A stretch of DNA of 64,000 nucleotides, taken from assembly GCA_965220205.1 (NCBI GenBank), contig OZ244812.1, forward strand, positions 930,001-994,000, in the 5' to 3' direction. The stretch is from G965220205 sp965220205. Lineage in GTDB: Bacteria > Chloroflexota > Dehalococcoidia > Lucifugimonadales > Australimonadaceae. The notes below the pieces were generated by a model. The model was not told where the DNA came from. It searched no databases and saw only the letters and a list, made by a program, of their open reading frames with translations. The translations under genes were made by a program, and so were the position numbers. Below, piece by piece: positions 44,999 to 54,500 of the stretch (positions are counted from its first letter, which is position 1; each line of letters starts with the position of its first letter).

Positions 44999-46291
44999 CT
45001 AGCGCACGCCGCCAACCGAGACGGGGTACATCGAGCGCAGCAGCGCCGGCCGCCAGTCCTCGTCCGCCGGCAGCACTCGCTCCGCGGCCCGAATCTCGTA
45101 GTACGAGTCAGTCGTGCCGGCCGGGTCGCCCCCGTCGCCAACGGTCCTGATCGCCTGCTGCAGCAGCTTGCGCATCTCGACCACCGCGCGGTCTGCGGGC
45201 CCCAAGTGCTCCTTCGTGCGGTCGGCGATGGGCCCCATCGTTTCCTGCGCCGCGCGGTCCTGCGTATTGATCCCGAGGATGCCGCTGAAGGTGTCGGTGC
45301 GCTGTATCCGGCGGTCGATCATCCAGTCGTTGCCCCTGTTCCTGACCGCTCGGAAGCCGTTGTCGGCGTCGATGTCGGTCGTGAGGCTGTTGCCCGATCC
45401 CTGGGGATCCCGGGAGTCCTCGCCGAGCGGTCTGTCTCCGTAGGCGTAGTACCAGTTGTAGACCATGACGTGCTCATCGTCGATGGGCGCCCAGTGGTGG
45501 CCGTGGTCCTCGTCGATGTCGAGCTCGCCCGCCCGTATCTGTCCGCCCGGACGTATCTGGGTGAACGGCATGACGAAGTGGTACCCCCGCACGTATTGAC
45601 GGTCCGGGCCCAACCTCCGGACGCCGAAGTAGCGATAGCCGTAGTCGGTAACGTCCACCTCGAGCACGGGTGCCCTGCCCTGGACGAATGGACCGTTGTA
45701 CGGCAACCCCGGCTGGGCCGGGTTCTCCTTTAGCGCGCGGTGCATGATCGGCGCGTGCGACGTGTCGATGCCGCCCTCCAACGCCTGAAGCCAGTTGCAC
45801 TCCTCCACAACCTTCGTGAGCGCGAGCTGGTCCGGGTCCGCTTGGGTGTAGCCGAACTTTGGGGGCGGCGGCCTCCGGTCAGGCGGGCCGAGGTAGGCCC
45901 AGACCATCCCGCCCATCTCCTCGGTCGGGTAGCTCCGCGCGCGCACCAACTCCTTGAATTCGACCGGCTCGTTCATCATGCCGAGGCACCGGCCGTCGAC
46001 GTCGAACTTCCACCCGTGGTACACGCAGCGCAGGCCGTTCTCCTCGTTGCGGCCGAGCCATAGCGAGGCGCCGCGGTGCGGGCAATGCTCCTCCAGCAGG
46101 CCCACGCGGCCCGCGGTGTCGCGGAAAGCGACGAGCGATTCCCCCAGCAGCTTCACGCGGACAGGCGGAGCGTCGGGCTCGGGGAGCTCCCACGAGAGCA
46201 ACGCGGGCAGCCAGTAGCGGCGCATCGTCTCGCCCATCGGCGTCCCGGGGCCCGTGCGGGTCAAGAGTTCGTTCTGCTCGGCGGTCAGCAT
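44999..46291 (-). CDS. Rieske [2Fe-2S] ring-hydroxylating oxygenase, large subunit
   Basis: 430 residues. Rieske ligands are Cys70-x-His72 and Cys89-x2-His92 (CPHRGASL, CVYHGWKF). The mononuclear iron site is seen in GGIDTSHAPIMH. It resembles phenylpropionate/phthalate-type dioxygenase alpha subunits that hydroxylate or demethylate aromatic acids. No ferredoxin or reductase gene is beside it, so electrons must come from elsewhere. A close relative lies at 50779. It converges on the dihydroorotase-like gene with a 12-bp gap. Confidence 0.93.
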   Translation of the reverse strand: MLTAEQNELLTRTGPGTPMGETMRRYWLPALLSWELPEPDAPPVRVKLLGESLVAFRDTAGRVGLLEEHCPHRGASLWLGRNEENGLRCVYHGWKFDVDGRCLGMMNEPVEFKELVRARSYPTEEMGGMVWAYLGPPDRRPPPPKFGYTQADPDQLALTKVVEECNWLQALEGGIDTSHAPIMHRALKENPAQPGLPYNGPFVQGRAPVLEVDVTDYGYRYFGVRRLGPDRQYVRGYHFVMPFTQIRPGGQIRAGELDIDEDHGHHWAPIDDEHVMVYNWYYAYGDRPLGEDSRDPQGSGNSLTTDIDADNGFRAVRNRGNDWMIDRRIQRTDTFSGILGINTQDRAAQETMGPIADRTKEHLGPADRAVVEMRKLLQQAIRTVGDGGDPAGTTDSYYEIRAAERVLPADEDWRPALLRSMYPVSVGGVR

Positions 46292-46568
46292 GCTTTGCCT
46301 CGTCGTACCGGCATTGTCGCGGCGGCGCCCGGAACGGCCCGCGGCCCCACGCAGTGATGGTAGGTTCGTAGGCCCCGCAGGTCAACGACGCCCCCTCTCC
46401 TCGCCCTATCGTCTTGCCGCTGAGATAATCATCGCGCAGCCTCCAGCGGGACGAGACTCAGACGGTGCTGCGGGACCGGAAACTCAGCAAGCTCGACGCC
46501 CGGACAGCGGTTAGGGAACTCATCCGGAGGAGGCAAGACAGCTTCGACTACGGTACGTGGACGGCCCC

Positions 46569-47291
46569 CTACCGCACCAACAGCGAGACGGCGGCGGCTA
46601 GCATGACGGCTTCGACGATGTAGACGAAAGCCTTGTCCGAGACGCGGTTGACTATCGCGCCGCCTACGTACGCGCCGGCGATCATGACGACGCCGAGCGA
46701 TAGGGCGATGACGAGACCCCGCATGTCGAGCAGGGAGTACGTGCCGTAGACGCCTATCTTGGCGAGGTTGATGATCGTCATGCCGGCGGCCATGGTCCCG
46801 ACGAACGCGCCGCGCCGCAGTCCGTAGGAGAGGAAGAAGGACGCGCCGAACGGGCCCGCCCCGCCGAAGAGCGCCGAGAGGAAGCCCTGTCCCGCGCCGA
46901 CGGCGGCGAATGCGGGAAGCGTCATTGGGATATCCCTGGCGAGCGGGGAGCGCCGGTAGGCCACGATGAGCAGCAGGAAGACGGCGAGTCCCTTCTGCAG
47001 CAGGTCGGCCGGGAGGTTGGCGAAAGCGGCGGCGCCGAGCACGGACATCGGGAGCGCGCCCGCGATGAACCACTTGACGACGCCCCGGTCTACGACTGCT
47101 CGGTTCACCCATACGCGCGACCACGTCTGCATCATCACGGCCACGCTGACAATGGGGACGGCGTCGTGTATGCCGACAGCGAAGGTGAGAATCGGGATCA
47201 TGATGATGGCGGAGCCGAGGCCCGCCAGACCGCCGATGACCGCCGCGAGGAAAGCCGCGACGCCCAGCCCTATGGCGATTGAGGGGTCCAC
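46569..47291 (-). CDS. TSUP/TauE-SafE family transporter
   Basis: 240 residues with about eight hydrophobic segments and the family pattern of small glycine-rich turns (GGLAGLGSAIIMIPIL at the start, FGGAGPFGASFFLSYG in the centre). Members export sulfite, sulfoacetate or take up organic anions. No taurine-degradation gene lies next to it. The stretch 46292-46568 holds only weak frames; a 53-codon frame from GTG 46465 overlaps this gene's end and is not supported. Confidence 0.87.
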   Translation of the reverse strand: MDPSIAIGLGVAAFLAAVIGGLAGLGSAIIMIPILTFAVGIHDAVPIVSVAVMMQTWSRVWVNRAVVDRGVVKWFIAGALPMSVLGAAAFANLPADLLQKGLAVFLLLIVAYRRSPLARDIPMTLPAFAAVGAGQGFLSALFGGAGPFGASFFLSYGLRRGAFVGTMAAGMTIINLAKIGVYGTYSLLDMRGLVIALSLGVVMIAGAYVGGAIVNRVSDKAFVYIVEAVMLAAAVSLLVR

Positions 47292-47432
47292 CTAGGCGAC
47301 GCGCCCCTTGAGGGGCAACGGAGAAGGGCTTGAACGTTGCGCGCTCATCACACGCCATAGAATACAGGCCGAGACGCCGCGAGGCCGCGTGACGCGGGAC
47401 CTCGACGCACGACGAACGAGAGGAGGCCCACA

Positions 47433-48947
47433 GTGAGCGGCTCTCTGCGACTCGCGCTGCCCGTGGGCGTCGCTCTCATCGCGACAGGGCTTCACGCGGC
47501 CCCGGCGTACGCCCACGGGTTCGGCGAGCGCTACGACCTGCCCGTTCCGCTCGGCCTCTACATCGGCGGAGCGGCCGCGGCCGTCGTGCTGTCGTTCGCC
47601 GTCATCGGTCTGTTCATGCGCGGCAACGCGGGGCGGGCGGCCGGCCTGCGCCTCAACCTGCTCCGATGGCGTGTCGGGCGGGCGCTGGCCCATCCGGCCT
47701 TCCTCGAGCCGGTCAAGGCGGCTTCCGTCCTCGTGTTCGTCGTCTATTTGGCTGCGGGGCTGTTCGGGAACCAGGACCCGAGCCGCAACCTCGTTCCCAC
47801 GATGACGTGGGTCGTGTTCTGGGTCGGCGTCGCTTACGCAAGCGCATTCGTCGGCAACGTCTGGGCGTTGCTCAGCCCGTGGAAGGCGCTGTTCGGCTAC
47901 GCCGACGCCCTCTTCTTCTTGGTCTTCAGATCGCCCCTGGCGCGTTACGAGCCCTACCCGAAACGCCTGGGCGCGTGGCCGGCGGTCGTCCTGTTCCTCT
48001 GCTTCGCTTGGGTGGAGGTCGTCTACACCGACTCGGACGTCCCGTTCGACGTCGCCCTGCTGGCCCTCGCCTACACCGCTATAACGTTCACCGGCATGTG
48101 GTGGTACGGACGAGACGAGTGGCTGCGCCACGGAGAAGCCTTCTCCATCGCTTTCGGCTACCTGGCGGCGTTCGCCCCCACGGAGGTCCGCGTGCGCGCC
48201 GGCGCAGACGGCGAGGAATCCGTCAACGACTACGAGGCCTACGCCGAAGCCGAGCCGGAGCTGCGCGAGTGGAATCTACGGCCGTGGGCCGTGGGTCTGC
48301 TGTCGGCGGAACGGCTGAGCCTATCGCACGCCGTCCTGCTGGTCCTCATGCTGTCCACCGTCACGTTCGACGGTCTGGCCGAGACGTCCGCGTGGACGCA
48401 ATTCCTCCTCGACTGGCAGTCGGCGTTCTCGCTCCTTGGCGTCCACGCCTTCAGTGGCATCGCGACGATGGGGCTCGTGCTGGCCCCGTTCCTGTTCTTC
48501 GGCGTGTTCGCGCTGACCGCCAGGGCAATGGCCCTGATGGCCCGGAGCGGCCCGCCTACCCTCGAGCTCGTCCGGACGTTCGCCTACTCGTTGCTGCCCA
48601 TCGCCATCGCCTATCACGTAGCGCACTTCTTCAGTTTCCTGGCGATACAGGGCCAGCGGATGGCGTCGCTGGCGTCCGACCCGTTCGGACGCGGGTGGGA
48701 CCTGTTCGGCACAGCGGACGTGGACATCGACATCACCGTCGTCAGCGCGCGCCTCGTGTGGACGGTCAGCGTGACCGCGATCGTCCTCGGCCACGTTGCG
48801 GCCGTCTTCGTCGCCCACGCCTACGCGAGGCAGACCTACGAGACCCGCCTAGCGGCGATACGCAGCCAGTACCCCATGCTCCTGCTCATGGTGGGCTACA
48901 CGATGGCGAGCCTATGGATCGTTGCTCAGCCCATCGTGGCGTCGTGA
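47433..48947 (+). CDS. polytopic membrane protein of unknown function
   Basis: 504 residues with about ten hydrophobic helices. It begins with a cleavable-looking signal and then HGFGERYDLPVPLGLY, a pattern seen in membrane proteins that databases loosely label 'fenitrothion hydrolase'. No catalytic triad is visible. The GTG at 47433 is preceded by GAGAGGAGG. A TAGAAT box lies about 75 bp upstream. The exporter gene is divergent. The function is unknown, and I would not carry over the hydrolase name. Confidence 0.8.
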   Translation: MSGSLRLALPVGVALIATGLHAAPAYAHGFGERYDLPVPLGLYIGGAAAAVVLSFAVIGLFMRGNAGRAAGLRLNLLRWRVGRALAHPAFLEPVKAASVLVFVVYLAAGLFGNQDPSRNLVPTMTWVVFWVGVAYASAFVGNVWALLSPWKALFGYADALFFLVFRSPLARYEPYPKRLGAWPAVVLFLCFAWVEVVYTDSDVPFDVALLALAYTAITFTGMWWYGRDEWLRHGEAFSIAFGYLAAFAPTEVRVRAGADGEESVNDYEAYAEAEPELREWNLRPWAVGLLSAERLSLSHAVLLVLMLSTVTFDGLAETSAWTQFLLDWQSAFSLLGVHAFSGIATMGLVLAPFLFFGVFALTARAMALMARSGPPTLELVRTFAYSLLPIAIAYHVAHFFSFLAIQGQRMASLASDPFGRGWDLFGTADVDIDITVVSARLVWTVSVTAIVLGHVAAVFVAHAYARQTYETRLAAIRSQYPMLLLMVGYTMASLWIVAQPIVAS

Positions 48948-49073
48948 CCCGGCCCCAAGGGCCTCGGCCCGTGGCAAGCGGCCCGCATTCTGATAGATTG
49001 AGCGAGTTGCCATAGACACTCGGGCCCCCGTTGCGGGCCCACGATCACCCCACTGTCGCAAGGAGAGCACAGC

Positions 49074-49754
49074 ATGGTTGAGACCCTGACCCCCGTTTCG
49101 CTAGGAGAACTCGTGAAACGCCTGATGGCGGGCGAGCGCGACTTCTCCGCAACCCGCATTCCGGCAGACGACAACTCGCTCGAGACCCAGGAGGGGTTCG
49201 CCGACTTGAACCGCTATCTCCAGGAGCAGGACCTGCGCGCCGAGCCCATCCTCGCCGAGCGCGCGGACTGGTCGGGCCTGAAGGCGCGAGGGGCGTTCCT
49301 CGCGTTCAGCAAGCTCGCGGGCATCAACCTCGCGGGGGCAGACCTGCGAGGCGCCGAGTTCCGCCGCAGCGACTTCACCGACGCTGACCTGCGCGGCGCC
49401 AACCTCGACGGCGCCTTCTTCGTCGGCTGCAGAACCCAGGGCGCGGACCTGTCCGGGTCCTCGCTGCGAGGCGCCGATTTCTACGAGGCGAGCCTCGTGG
49501 GCGCGAAGCTGGCGGGCTGCGACTTGACGCGCGCGTACCTCCTTCGCCTCAGCCTCAAGGACGCCGACCTGACCGGCGCGGACGTGACGGGCGCAAACAT
49601 GTACCGTTGCGACCTGCGGGCAGCCATCGGCCTCGACACCGTGGCGGGACTCGCCACCGTGGCGCTCCACCAGACAATCGTCACGCCGGCGGAGCACGCC
49701 ATCGTCGAAGCAGCGTTGCAGGCGTCGGACCGCTACGATATCCGCGACGAGTAG
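49074..49754 (+). CDS. pentapeptide-repeat protein
   Basis: 226 residues. From about residue 70 to 190 it is built of A(D/N)LxG-type repeats (INLAGADLRGAEFRRSDF and on), expected to form a right-handed quadrilateral beta-helix. The repeat run is broken near the middle by a GCRTQ unit. Such proteins may mimic DNA, protect gyrase, or act as scaffolds. The N-terminal 60 residues have no repeats. A Shine-Dalgarno (AAGGAGAG) is present. No neighbour indicates a role. Confidence 0.9.
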   Translation: MVETLTPVSLGELVKRLMAGERDFSATRIPADDNSLETQEGFADLNRYLQEQDLRAEPILAERADWSGLKARGAFLAFSKLAGINLAGADLRGAEFRRSDFTDADLRGANLDGAFFVGCRTQGADLSGSSLRGADFYEASLVGAKLAGCDLTRAYLLRLSLKDADLTGADVTGANMYRCDLRAAIGLDTVAGLATVALHQTIVTPAEHAIVEAALQASDRYDIRDE

Positions 49755-49806
49755 GCTCACGCGCGAATCGGGGCCGTGGCTGGGGTCCGGTGCCGGAGGA
49801 GGAGAC

Positions 49807-50622
49807 GTGACGACGAACGGGACGGACGAACACCCCGCGATGCGGGCCGGGTTGGGGCGGCTCGAAGGGAAGGTCGCGCTGGTCACGGGCGCCGATAGCG
49901 GGATTGGCCGAGCGACGGCGCGCCTGTTCGCCCGCGAGGGAGCGAGCGTCGTCTGCGTCGACCGCGACGAACGCGGGAGTCCGCGGGTCGACCAGTTGAT
50001 CGCCAACGACGGCGGACAGGCCGTGTTCGTGCAGGGAGACGTCGCGCTGGCGTCAACCAGCGAGGAGATGGTTTCGACCGCGATTACCACGTTCGGCGGC
50101 CTGGACATCGCGTTCCTGAACGCCGGCACCGGCGTGCGCTCCCGCCTCCACGAGATGTCCGAGGAGGCATGGCATCATGTTGTGGACATCAACCTCAACG
50201 GCATGTACTACGGCGTCCGCGCGGCGATGCCGCACTTCCTCGAGGCAGGCCACGGCAACATCGTCGCGACGGCGTCGAGCTTCGGCGTAACGTCGACGAC
50301 GCTCTACCCCGCCTACTGCGCGACGAAGGCCGCAATCGTGAACCTGACGCGGAATCTTGCCGTCGATTACGGCCCCACGGTGCGCGTCAACTGCGTATGT
50401 CCGGGGCCGACCGACACAGCCCGCGTGCGCGAGTTTCCGCCGCGGTCGCGCGCGGTCACCGGCGACCAGCGAACGTCCACCGCCGACCGCGTGAAGGGTC
50501 TGCACCGCATGGCGCGCCCCGAGGAAATCGCGTACGCGGTGCTCTTCCTCGCGTCCGACGAGTCGTCGTTCGTGACGGGCCATGCGCTCGTCGTGGACGG
50601 CGGGCAGACCGTCGCCGTCTAG
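49807..50622 (+). CDS. short-chain dehydrogenase/reductase
   Basis: 271 residues of the classical SDR fold. NAD(P) motif ALVTGADSGIGRATA and catalytic YCATK are present, with the Ser in the ATASSFGVT segment. It starts at GTG behind GAGGAGGAG. It ends just before a repeat that carries one MITE-like end. It is convergent with the second Rieske gene, and may act on a dihydrodiol or alcohol intermediate made by that pathway; this is inference from proximity. Confidence 0.9.
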   Translation: MTTNGTDEHPAMRAGLGRLEGKVALVTGADSGIGRATARLFAREGASVVCVDRDERGSPRVDQLIANDGGQAVFVQGDVALASTSEEMVSTAITTFGGLDIAFLNAGTGVRSRLHEMSEEAWHHVVDINLNGMYYGVRAAMPHFLEAGHGNIVATASSFGVTSTTLYPAYCATKAAIVNLTRNLAVDYGPTVRVNCVCPGPTDTARVREFPPRSRAVTGDQRTSTADRVKGLHRMARPEEIAYAVLFLASDESSFVTGHALVVDGGQTVAV

Positions 50623-50631
50623 CGCCGACCC

Positions 50632-50772
50632 AGTCCGTTTGCCCTGAGCCCGTCGAATCCTGTCCTGAGCTTGTCGAAGGGGGGGTTCTGGCCTCCTCCC
50701 CCACGGGGGGAGGATTGAGGAGGGGGGAACCTCCGCTCTGCCAAGCGAGCGACTTGCTCAGAGGTTCCCTAG
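50632..50772. mobile_element. MITE-like remnant with one terminal repeat and possible target duplication
   Basis: Carries the gccctgagcccgtcgaatc-type repeat, one GC hairpin unit (about 50692-50730) and a right end tgctcagaggttccctag (50755-50772) matching the elements at 79-677 and 30139-30299. The left end is missing. TAGCGCCGA flanks it on both sides (50621-50629 and 50780-50788), which might be a 9-bp target duplication. The stops of both neighbouring genes fall in those copies. Confidence 0.5.
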
Positions 50773-50778
50773 CCCCGT

Positions 50779-52050
50779 TTAGCGCCGAGCGGCGGAGGCG
50801 GCTGCGGCCGCCTGTTCCCAGAGCGTCCGCCAGTCGGCGGGGCGCGTCACGATTCCCTGCGCGGCGCCTACGTGCGAGAGGTCGTTCGCGGCTGAGTCGC
50901 GGAGCACGTGCGGCGGGTCGCTCCCCTCCTGTATGTCGCGAATGACGCGGAGCATCAAGCGGCGCGCCGCCGCGATCGCCTTGTCGGTGTAGCCGAGGTG
51001 CTCGGTGGTCCTGTCCTGGATGGCGCCTTCGCTCTGAGTTGCGAATGCGTCGTGCAACGGGAAGAACGCGCCCAAACCAATGAAGCTGAGGCCCCACATC
51101 TCCTCGCGGTCCTGCAGGTAGCGGTTGGCGGGATTCCTGACGAGCCGGTAGTCGCTCGTGACCTCGCGCTCGTGGTCCCGCCGCGCCTGCTCGAAGTCCA
51201 TGGGCCTCACCCGGTTGAACGCGATGACGTACTTCCAGTGGTGGGTGTCGTCGATGGGCACGTGCCAGTTCACGCCGTGGCCCTGCCCTGCCTGCACGCC
51301 GCCGGGGAAAGCGGAGAGGTTCGGCAGGATGAAGTTCGAGACGCGCAGCAGGTAGCGCTTCTCCGCGCCGTCTCCCGGCACCGTGTCGTGCCAGTTGGTG
51401 AGCCGCAAGCCGAAATCGGTCTCCTCGACCTCGATCTCCGGCGCGGAGGCGTGCGGCGGCAGTCCGCCGGTGGAACGGTCGCGGCCGATGACGTGCCGGT
51501 GCAGGAAGGAGACGTGCTGCGGGTCGATGTTGCCCTCGTTCCCCTGGTGGTAGTTGCACTCCATGTAGTACTTCGTGACGGTCCGGTGCTCATCGGGGAC
51601 GTTGAGGAATTCGTATGCGGGCAGCAACGGAGGCTCGCCGGGGCCCAGGTAGGCGAAGATGATTCCGCCCTTCTCCAGACAGGGGTACGCGAGGTGATGG
51701 ACCTTGTCCTTGAACGTGCTGTGCTCCGGCTCGCCGGGCTGCTCCAGGCAGTTGCCTCCGATGTCGTAGAGCCACCCGTGATAGAGGCAGCGCAGTCCGC
51801 CGTCCTCGATCCGGCCATAGCTGAGGTCGGCGGCCCGGTGAGCGCAGTGGAGGCCCAACAGCCCGATTCGCCCCTCGTCGTCCCGGAACATGGCGAGCTC
51901 CTCGCCGAGGAGGCGGACCGGGATGGGCGGACCGTTGGGCGGCAGCTCCTCGGAGAGCGCGGCCGGTTGCCAGTAACGGCGCAAGAAGTCGCCGCCCGGC
52001 GTCCCGGGGCCTGTCCGCGTGATGAGGTCGTTTTCCTCTCGGGTCAGCAT
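50779..52050 (-). CDS. Rieske [2Fe-2S] ring-hydroxylating oxygenase, large subunit (second copy)
   Basis: 423 residues. Rieske ligands are Cys69-x-His71 and Cys88-x2-His91 (CAHRAADL, CLYHGWLYD). The iron-site region reads NIDPQHVSFLHRHV. It starts with the same TREENDLITRTGPGTP pattern as the copy at 44999, so the two are paralogues. The LigB-type dioxygenase gene lies 39 bp upstream on the same strand; hydroxylation followed by ring cleavage is a common pairing. No dedicated ferredoxin is seen nearby. Confidence 0.93.
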   Translation of the reverse strand: MLTREENDLITRTGPGTPGGDFLRRYWQPAALSEELPPNGPPIPVRLLGEELAMFRDDEGRIGLLGLHCAHRAADLSYGRIEDGGLRCLYHGWLYDIGGNCLEQPGEPEHSTFKDKVHHLAYPCLEKGGIIFAYLGPGEPPLLPAYEFLNVPDEHRTVTKYYMECNYHQGNEGNIDPQHVSFLHRHVIGRDRSTGGLPPHASAPEIEVEETDFGLRLTNWHDTVPGDGAEKRYLLRVSNFILPNLSAFPGGVQAGQGHGVNWHVPIDDTHHWKYVIAFNRVRPMDFEQARRDHEREVTSDYRLVRNPANRYLQDREEMWGLSFIGLGAFFPLHDAFATQSEGAIQDRTTEHLGYTDKAIAAARRLMLRVIRDIQEGSDPPHVLRDSAANDLSHVGAAQGIVTRPADWRTLWEQAAAAASAARR

Positions 52051-52089
52051 CGGGCCACTCCCTTTCGCCTTCGTCGCAGTCTCGCGGGA

Positions 52090-53070
52090 CTACTCCCAGT
52101 ACGCGAACGCCATCGCGCAACCCGTGCCGGCCGGCGTCCGGTAGCACGGGACGTAGTCAATCAGCGTCATCAGCTCGGGCTCCATCGCGCCGGCAAGGGT
52201 GATCCAGTTCAGACCCTCGCCGTTGCCGAGCGCCAACAAGCGATGGCGTGGCAGGTCCGCGAGGGCCTCCGTGTCCTTGCGCTGCATAGCGTCCAGCAAC
52301 ATGCGGTCGAGGCCCTCGTCGATGACGAAGTGGGAGAGCCCGCCCGAAGCCACGACCGCTACGCGCTTGTCGGCGCCCCAGCTGTCGAGCGCGCCTCGGA
52401 TCGCCTGGCCGAGCTGGTACGAGCGCCGCGGCGTCGGTTGGTTCGGCGGGAAGAACGCGTTGACCATCACGGGGACTATCGGAATGTTGGCTTCAGGCAT
52501 GATGTACTGGTACATGAAGGCGAACGCGTGACCGACCCCGACCTCGTCGCGGAGCTCGTTGGACGCCGCGATGTCGAAACCGGACTCGACGAGCTCGCGA
52601 ATCAGGTGTTCCGCGAGCTCCGGGGCTGCCGGGTGGTCCGCCTCGTCGGGCCGGTCGCCGATGTTCCACTCGACAGCCGACGGGCGGAACGTCGCCGAGC
52701 CTTCCCCCCTGCTGCCGTGCCCTCCCGATCGGATCGGGAGTTTAGCGCCCCGATAGACGCTGAACATCGGCATGTTGTTCTCATGGAACTGCTCGTGCTG
52801 ATCATCGCCTATGACGACGATGGCGTCCGGGGCCGCCTCGGTCAGCTTGTCCCTCAGGACGCCCAAAGCCCGGTGGTTGGACTGGTCGCGCAGCTCCATC
52901 ACCTCGGGCGTGAGCTCGCTCTCCATGTCGGGCTTCGCGTTGCGGAGCACCTCCTGGTAGTCGTAGCGCTTGTCGTTGGTGTCCTTGTTGAGCAGCAGCG
53001 GCCAGTCCTTCGCCCGCATGCGCAGTTGCGGTGCGTGTGAGCTGCCGAATCCGAGAACGACATCAGCCAT
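52090..53070 (-). CDS. LigB-type class III extradiol dioxygenase
   Basis: 326 residues of the LigB superfamily, which cleaves catechol-like rings using Fe(II). The N-terminus VVLGFGSSHAPQL places His12 exactly where LigB has its metal His. A second His is in VIGDDQHEQF, and the GGLSHF region lies in the C-terminal half. Homologues include gallate, protocatechuate 4,5- and 2,3-dihydroxyphenylpropionate dioxygenases. A second copy at 60334 is closely similar but broken by an amber codon. It sits directly upstream of the Rieske gene at 50779, an operon-like order. Confidence 0.9.
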   Translation of the reverse strand: MADVVLGFGSSHAPQLRMRAKDWPLLLNKDTNDKRYDYQEVLRNAKPDMESELTPEVMELRDQSNHRALGVLRDKLTEAAPDAIVVIGDDQHEQFHENNMPMFSVYRGAKLPIRSGGHGSRGEGSATFRPSAVEWNIGDRPDEADHPAAPELAEHLIRELVESGFDIAASNELRDEVGVGHAFAFMYQYIMPEANIPIVPVMVNAFFPPNQPTPRRSYQLGQAIRGALDSWGADKRVAVVASGGLSHFVIDEGLDRMLLDAMQRKDTEALADLPRHRLLALGNGEGLNWITLAGAMEPELMTLIDYVPCYRTPAGTGCAMAFAYWE

Positions 53071-53144
53071 GGTCCGCCTCCCAATCCCGGCCCGGCGGCC
53101 TCATTGCCGACGGGTCGTGCTCGACATATGCAATATGCGCCGGT

Positions 53145-53522
53145 CTAGGCCTCGGGCTCCGCTCCGCCGTTGACGCCCAGGTACGACAGGCGCGTGCCCC
53201 CCGTGTTGCGGAGCCCGTGCGGCACGCCCCGCGGCACGACGAGGAACTGTCCCGCCTCGGCCGGCGTCTCCATGTCCCCGAGGAGGAACACCCCGGACCC
53301 CTCGATGATGTAGATGCAATGGGCGTTCTCGGGGTGGACGTGCAGCTCCGTTATCTGGCCGGGCTCGAAGTTCCTTATCGTGACGTGGCGCAGATCGATG
53401 CCGTCGCGGTAGACGCCCATGATCATGGGCTCGTCCGGCGAGAAGTCGTAGAAATCGCTCGGGTTGAATACGCCAGTGCCCAGCGTCTCCGGCGCGACCT
53501 CCTTGGAGTTGTCTCGTGGCAT
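53145..53522 (-). CDS. cupin-domain protein
   Basis: 125 residues. One cupin barrel with motif 1 in FEPGQITELHVHPENAHC and motif 2 in GQFLVVPRGVPHGL. The metal ligands are the two His of HVHP, Glu35-like acid and the PHG His. The ATG at 53522 has AAAGGAG about 11 nt upstream. It may protect, isomerise or oxygenate a ring-derived acid in the same region; it is 74 bp upstream of the LigB gene on the same strand. Confidence 0.83.
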   Translation of the reverse strand: MPRDNSKEVAPETLGTGVFNPSDFYDFSPDEPMIMGVYRDGIDLRHVTIRNFEPGQITELHVHPENAHCIYIIEGSGVFLLGDMETPAEAGQFLVVPRGVPHGLRNTGGTRLSYLGVNGGAEPEA

Positions 53523-53717
53523 GGCCTGAGTGCTCCTTTCTTCCTTACCAGAGCGTCGTCCGGGAAACCGCCGGACGGCCCGTTCGTTCTCGGCGCATAC
53601 TACCTGCCTGCGCCGCCGACCGGCAACGTCGGGCTCCGACAAACCGCCGGCGGTTTGTGCTACCGTTGGCCCCGGCGCCGCGGACAGCAGATACGGGCGC
53701 GATTGAGGAGGCACACC

Positions 53718-54482
53718 TTGGCAAGACTCACGGTCGCTGACCTGCAACAGATGAAACGGGACGGGAAGAAGATCGCCGCCGGGGTAGTCTACGAGGCCCA
53801 GATGACGCGCATCTTCGAGCGCGGAGGCGTGGACCTGCTCTCCGTCGGCGACAGCGTTGGCCGTAGCTTCCTGAACTTCGCGAACCCCGACGACTACGGC
53901 GAGAACGAGATGCTCGTATTCGGCTCCGCTGTGGCCCGCACGGCCGAGCGGGCGGTCATCAACATCGACATGCCCACCAGCGTGTGCAACGCGGGCCCCA
54001 GCGAGGTCCTGAGGGTAGCGAAGCGCATCAAGGCGGAGACCGGGGCCGACATGACGAAGGTCGACCTCCGCACGCAGGAAGAAAAGCTCTTCGATGAGGT
54101 GGCCGCGGTCATCGAGTCCGGCTTGGCGGCCTACCCGCAGATCGGCTTCGACTACGTGGCGGGCGGCGACCTCCACGGGAGCAAGGAGGAGCGCGACCAT
54201 GTCGTGAAGTGGGCGCAAAAGGTGGAGGAGGCAGGCGCGTCGATGATCGACCTCACGATGGTGACCTCCGAGATCTACGGCGCGGTCGCTCGGAGCGTCA
54301 GCATCCCGGTCATCGGCGGACAGGCGACGCCGGAAGCGGACGGCAAGATATGGGTCAGCTACGCGCTCGTCGGCTACCAGACGCCTACCATCGACGCCAC
54401 CGACGGCAGGCCCAGCGCGGCCCGGTACTGCTACGACCTCGCCCAAAAGGCGCTGGACGACGTCCACTCCGGGTCCTGGTAG
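53718..54482 (+). CDS. PanB-like/PEP-mutase superfamily enzyme
   Basis: 254 residues. It resembles ketopantoate hydroxymethyltransferase: GGVDLLSVGDSVGRS (metal Asp), then PTSVCNAGPSEVLRVAKRI. It begins with TTG because GAGGAGG stands 6 nt upstream. There is no panC nearby, and the sequence is somewhat divergent from canonical PanB, so a related aldol-type reaction is possible, in pathway with the DapA-like enzyme at 62500. A six-unit hairpin array lies just downstream. Confidence 0.75.
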   Translation: MARLTVADLQQMKRDGKKIAAGVVYEAQMTRIFERGGVDLLSVGDSVGRSFLNFANPDDYGENEMLVFGSAVARTAERAVINIDMPTSVCNAGPSEVLRVAKRIKAETGADMTKVDLRTQEEKLFDEVAAVIESGLAAYPQIGFDYVAGGDLHGSKEERDHVVKWAQKVEEAGASMIDLTMVTSEIYGAVARSVSIPVIGGQATPEADGKIWVSYALVGYQTPTIDATDGRPSAARYCYDLAQKALDDVHSGSW

Positions 54483-54500
54483 CCGGGCTGGCTTGACCTT

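Noticed and set aside
46465..46623. Possible 53-codon gene from GTG at 46465
   Set aside because: It overlaps the end of the TSUP gene, has no Shine-Dalgarno and shows no conserved pattern.
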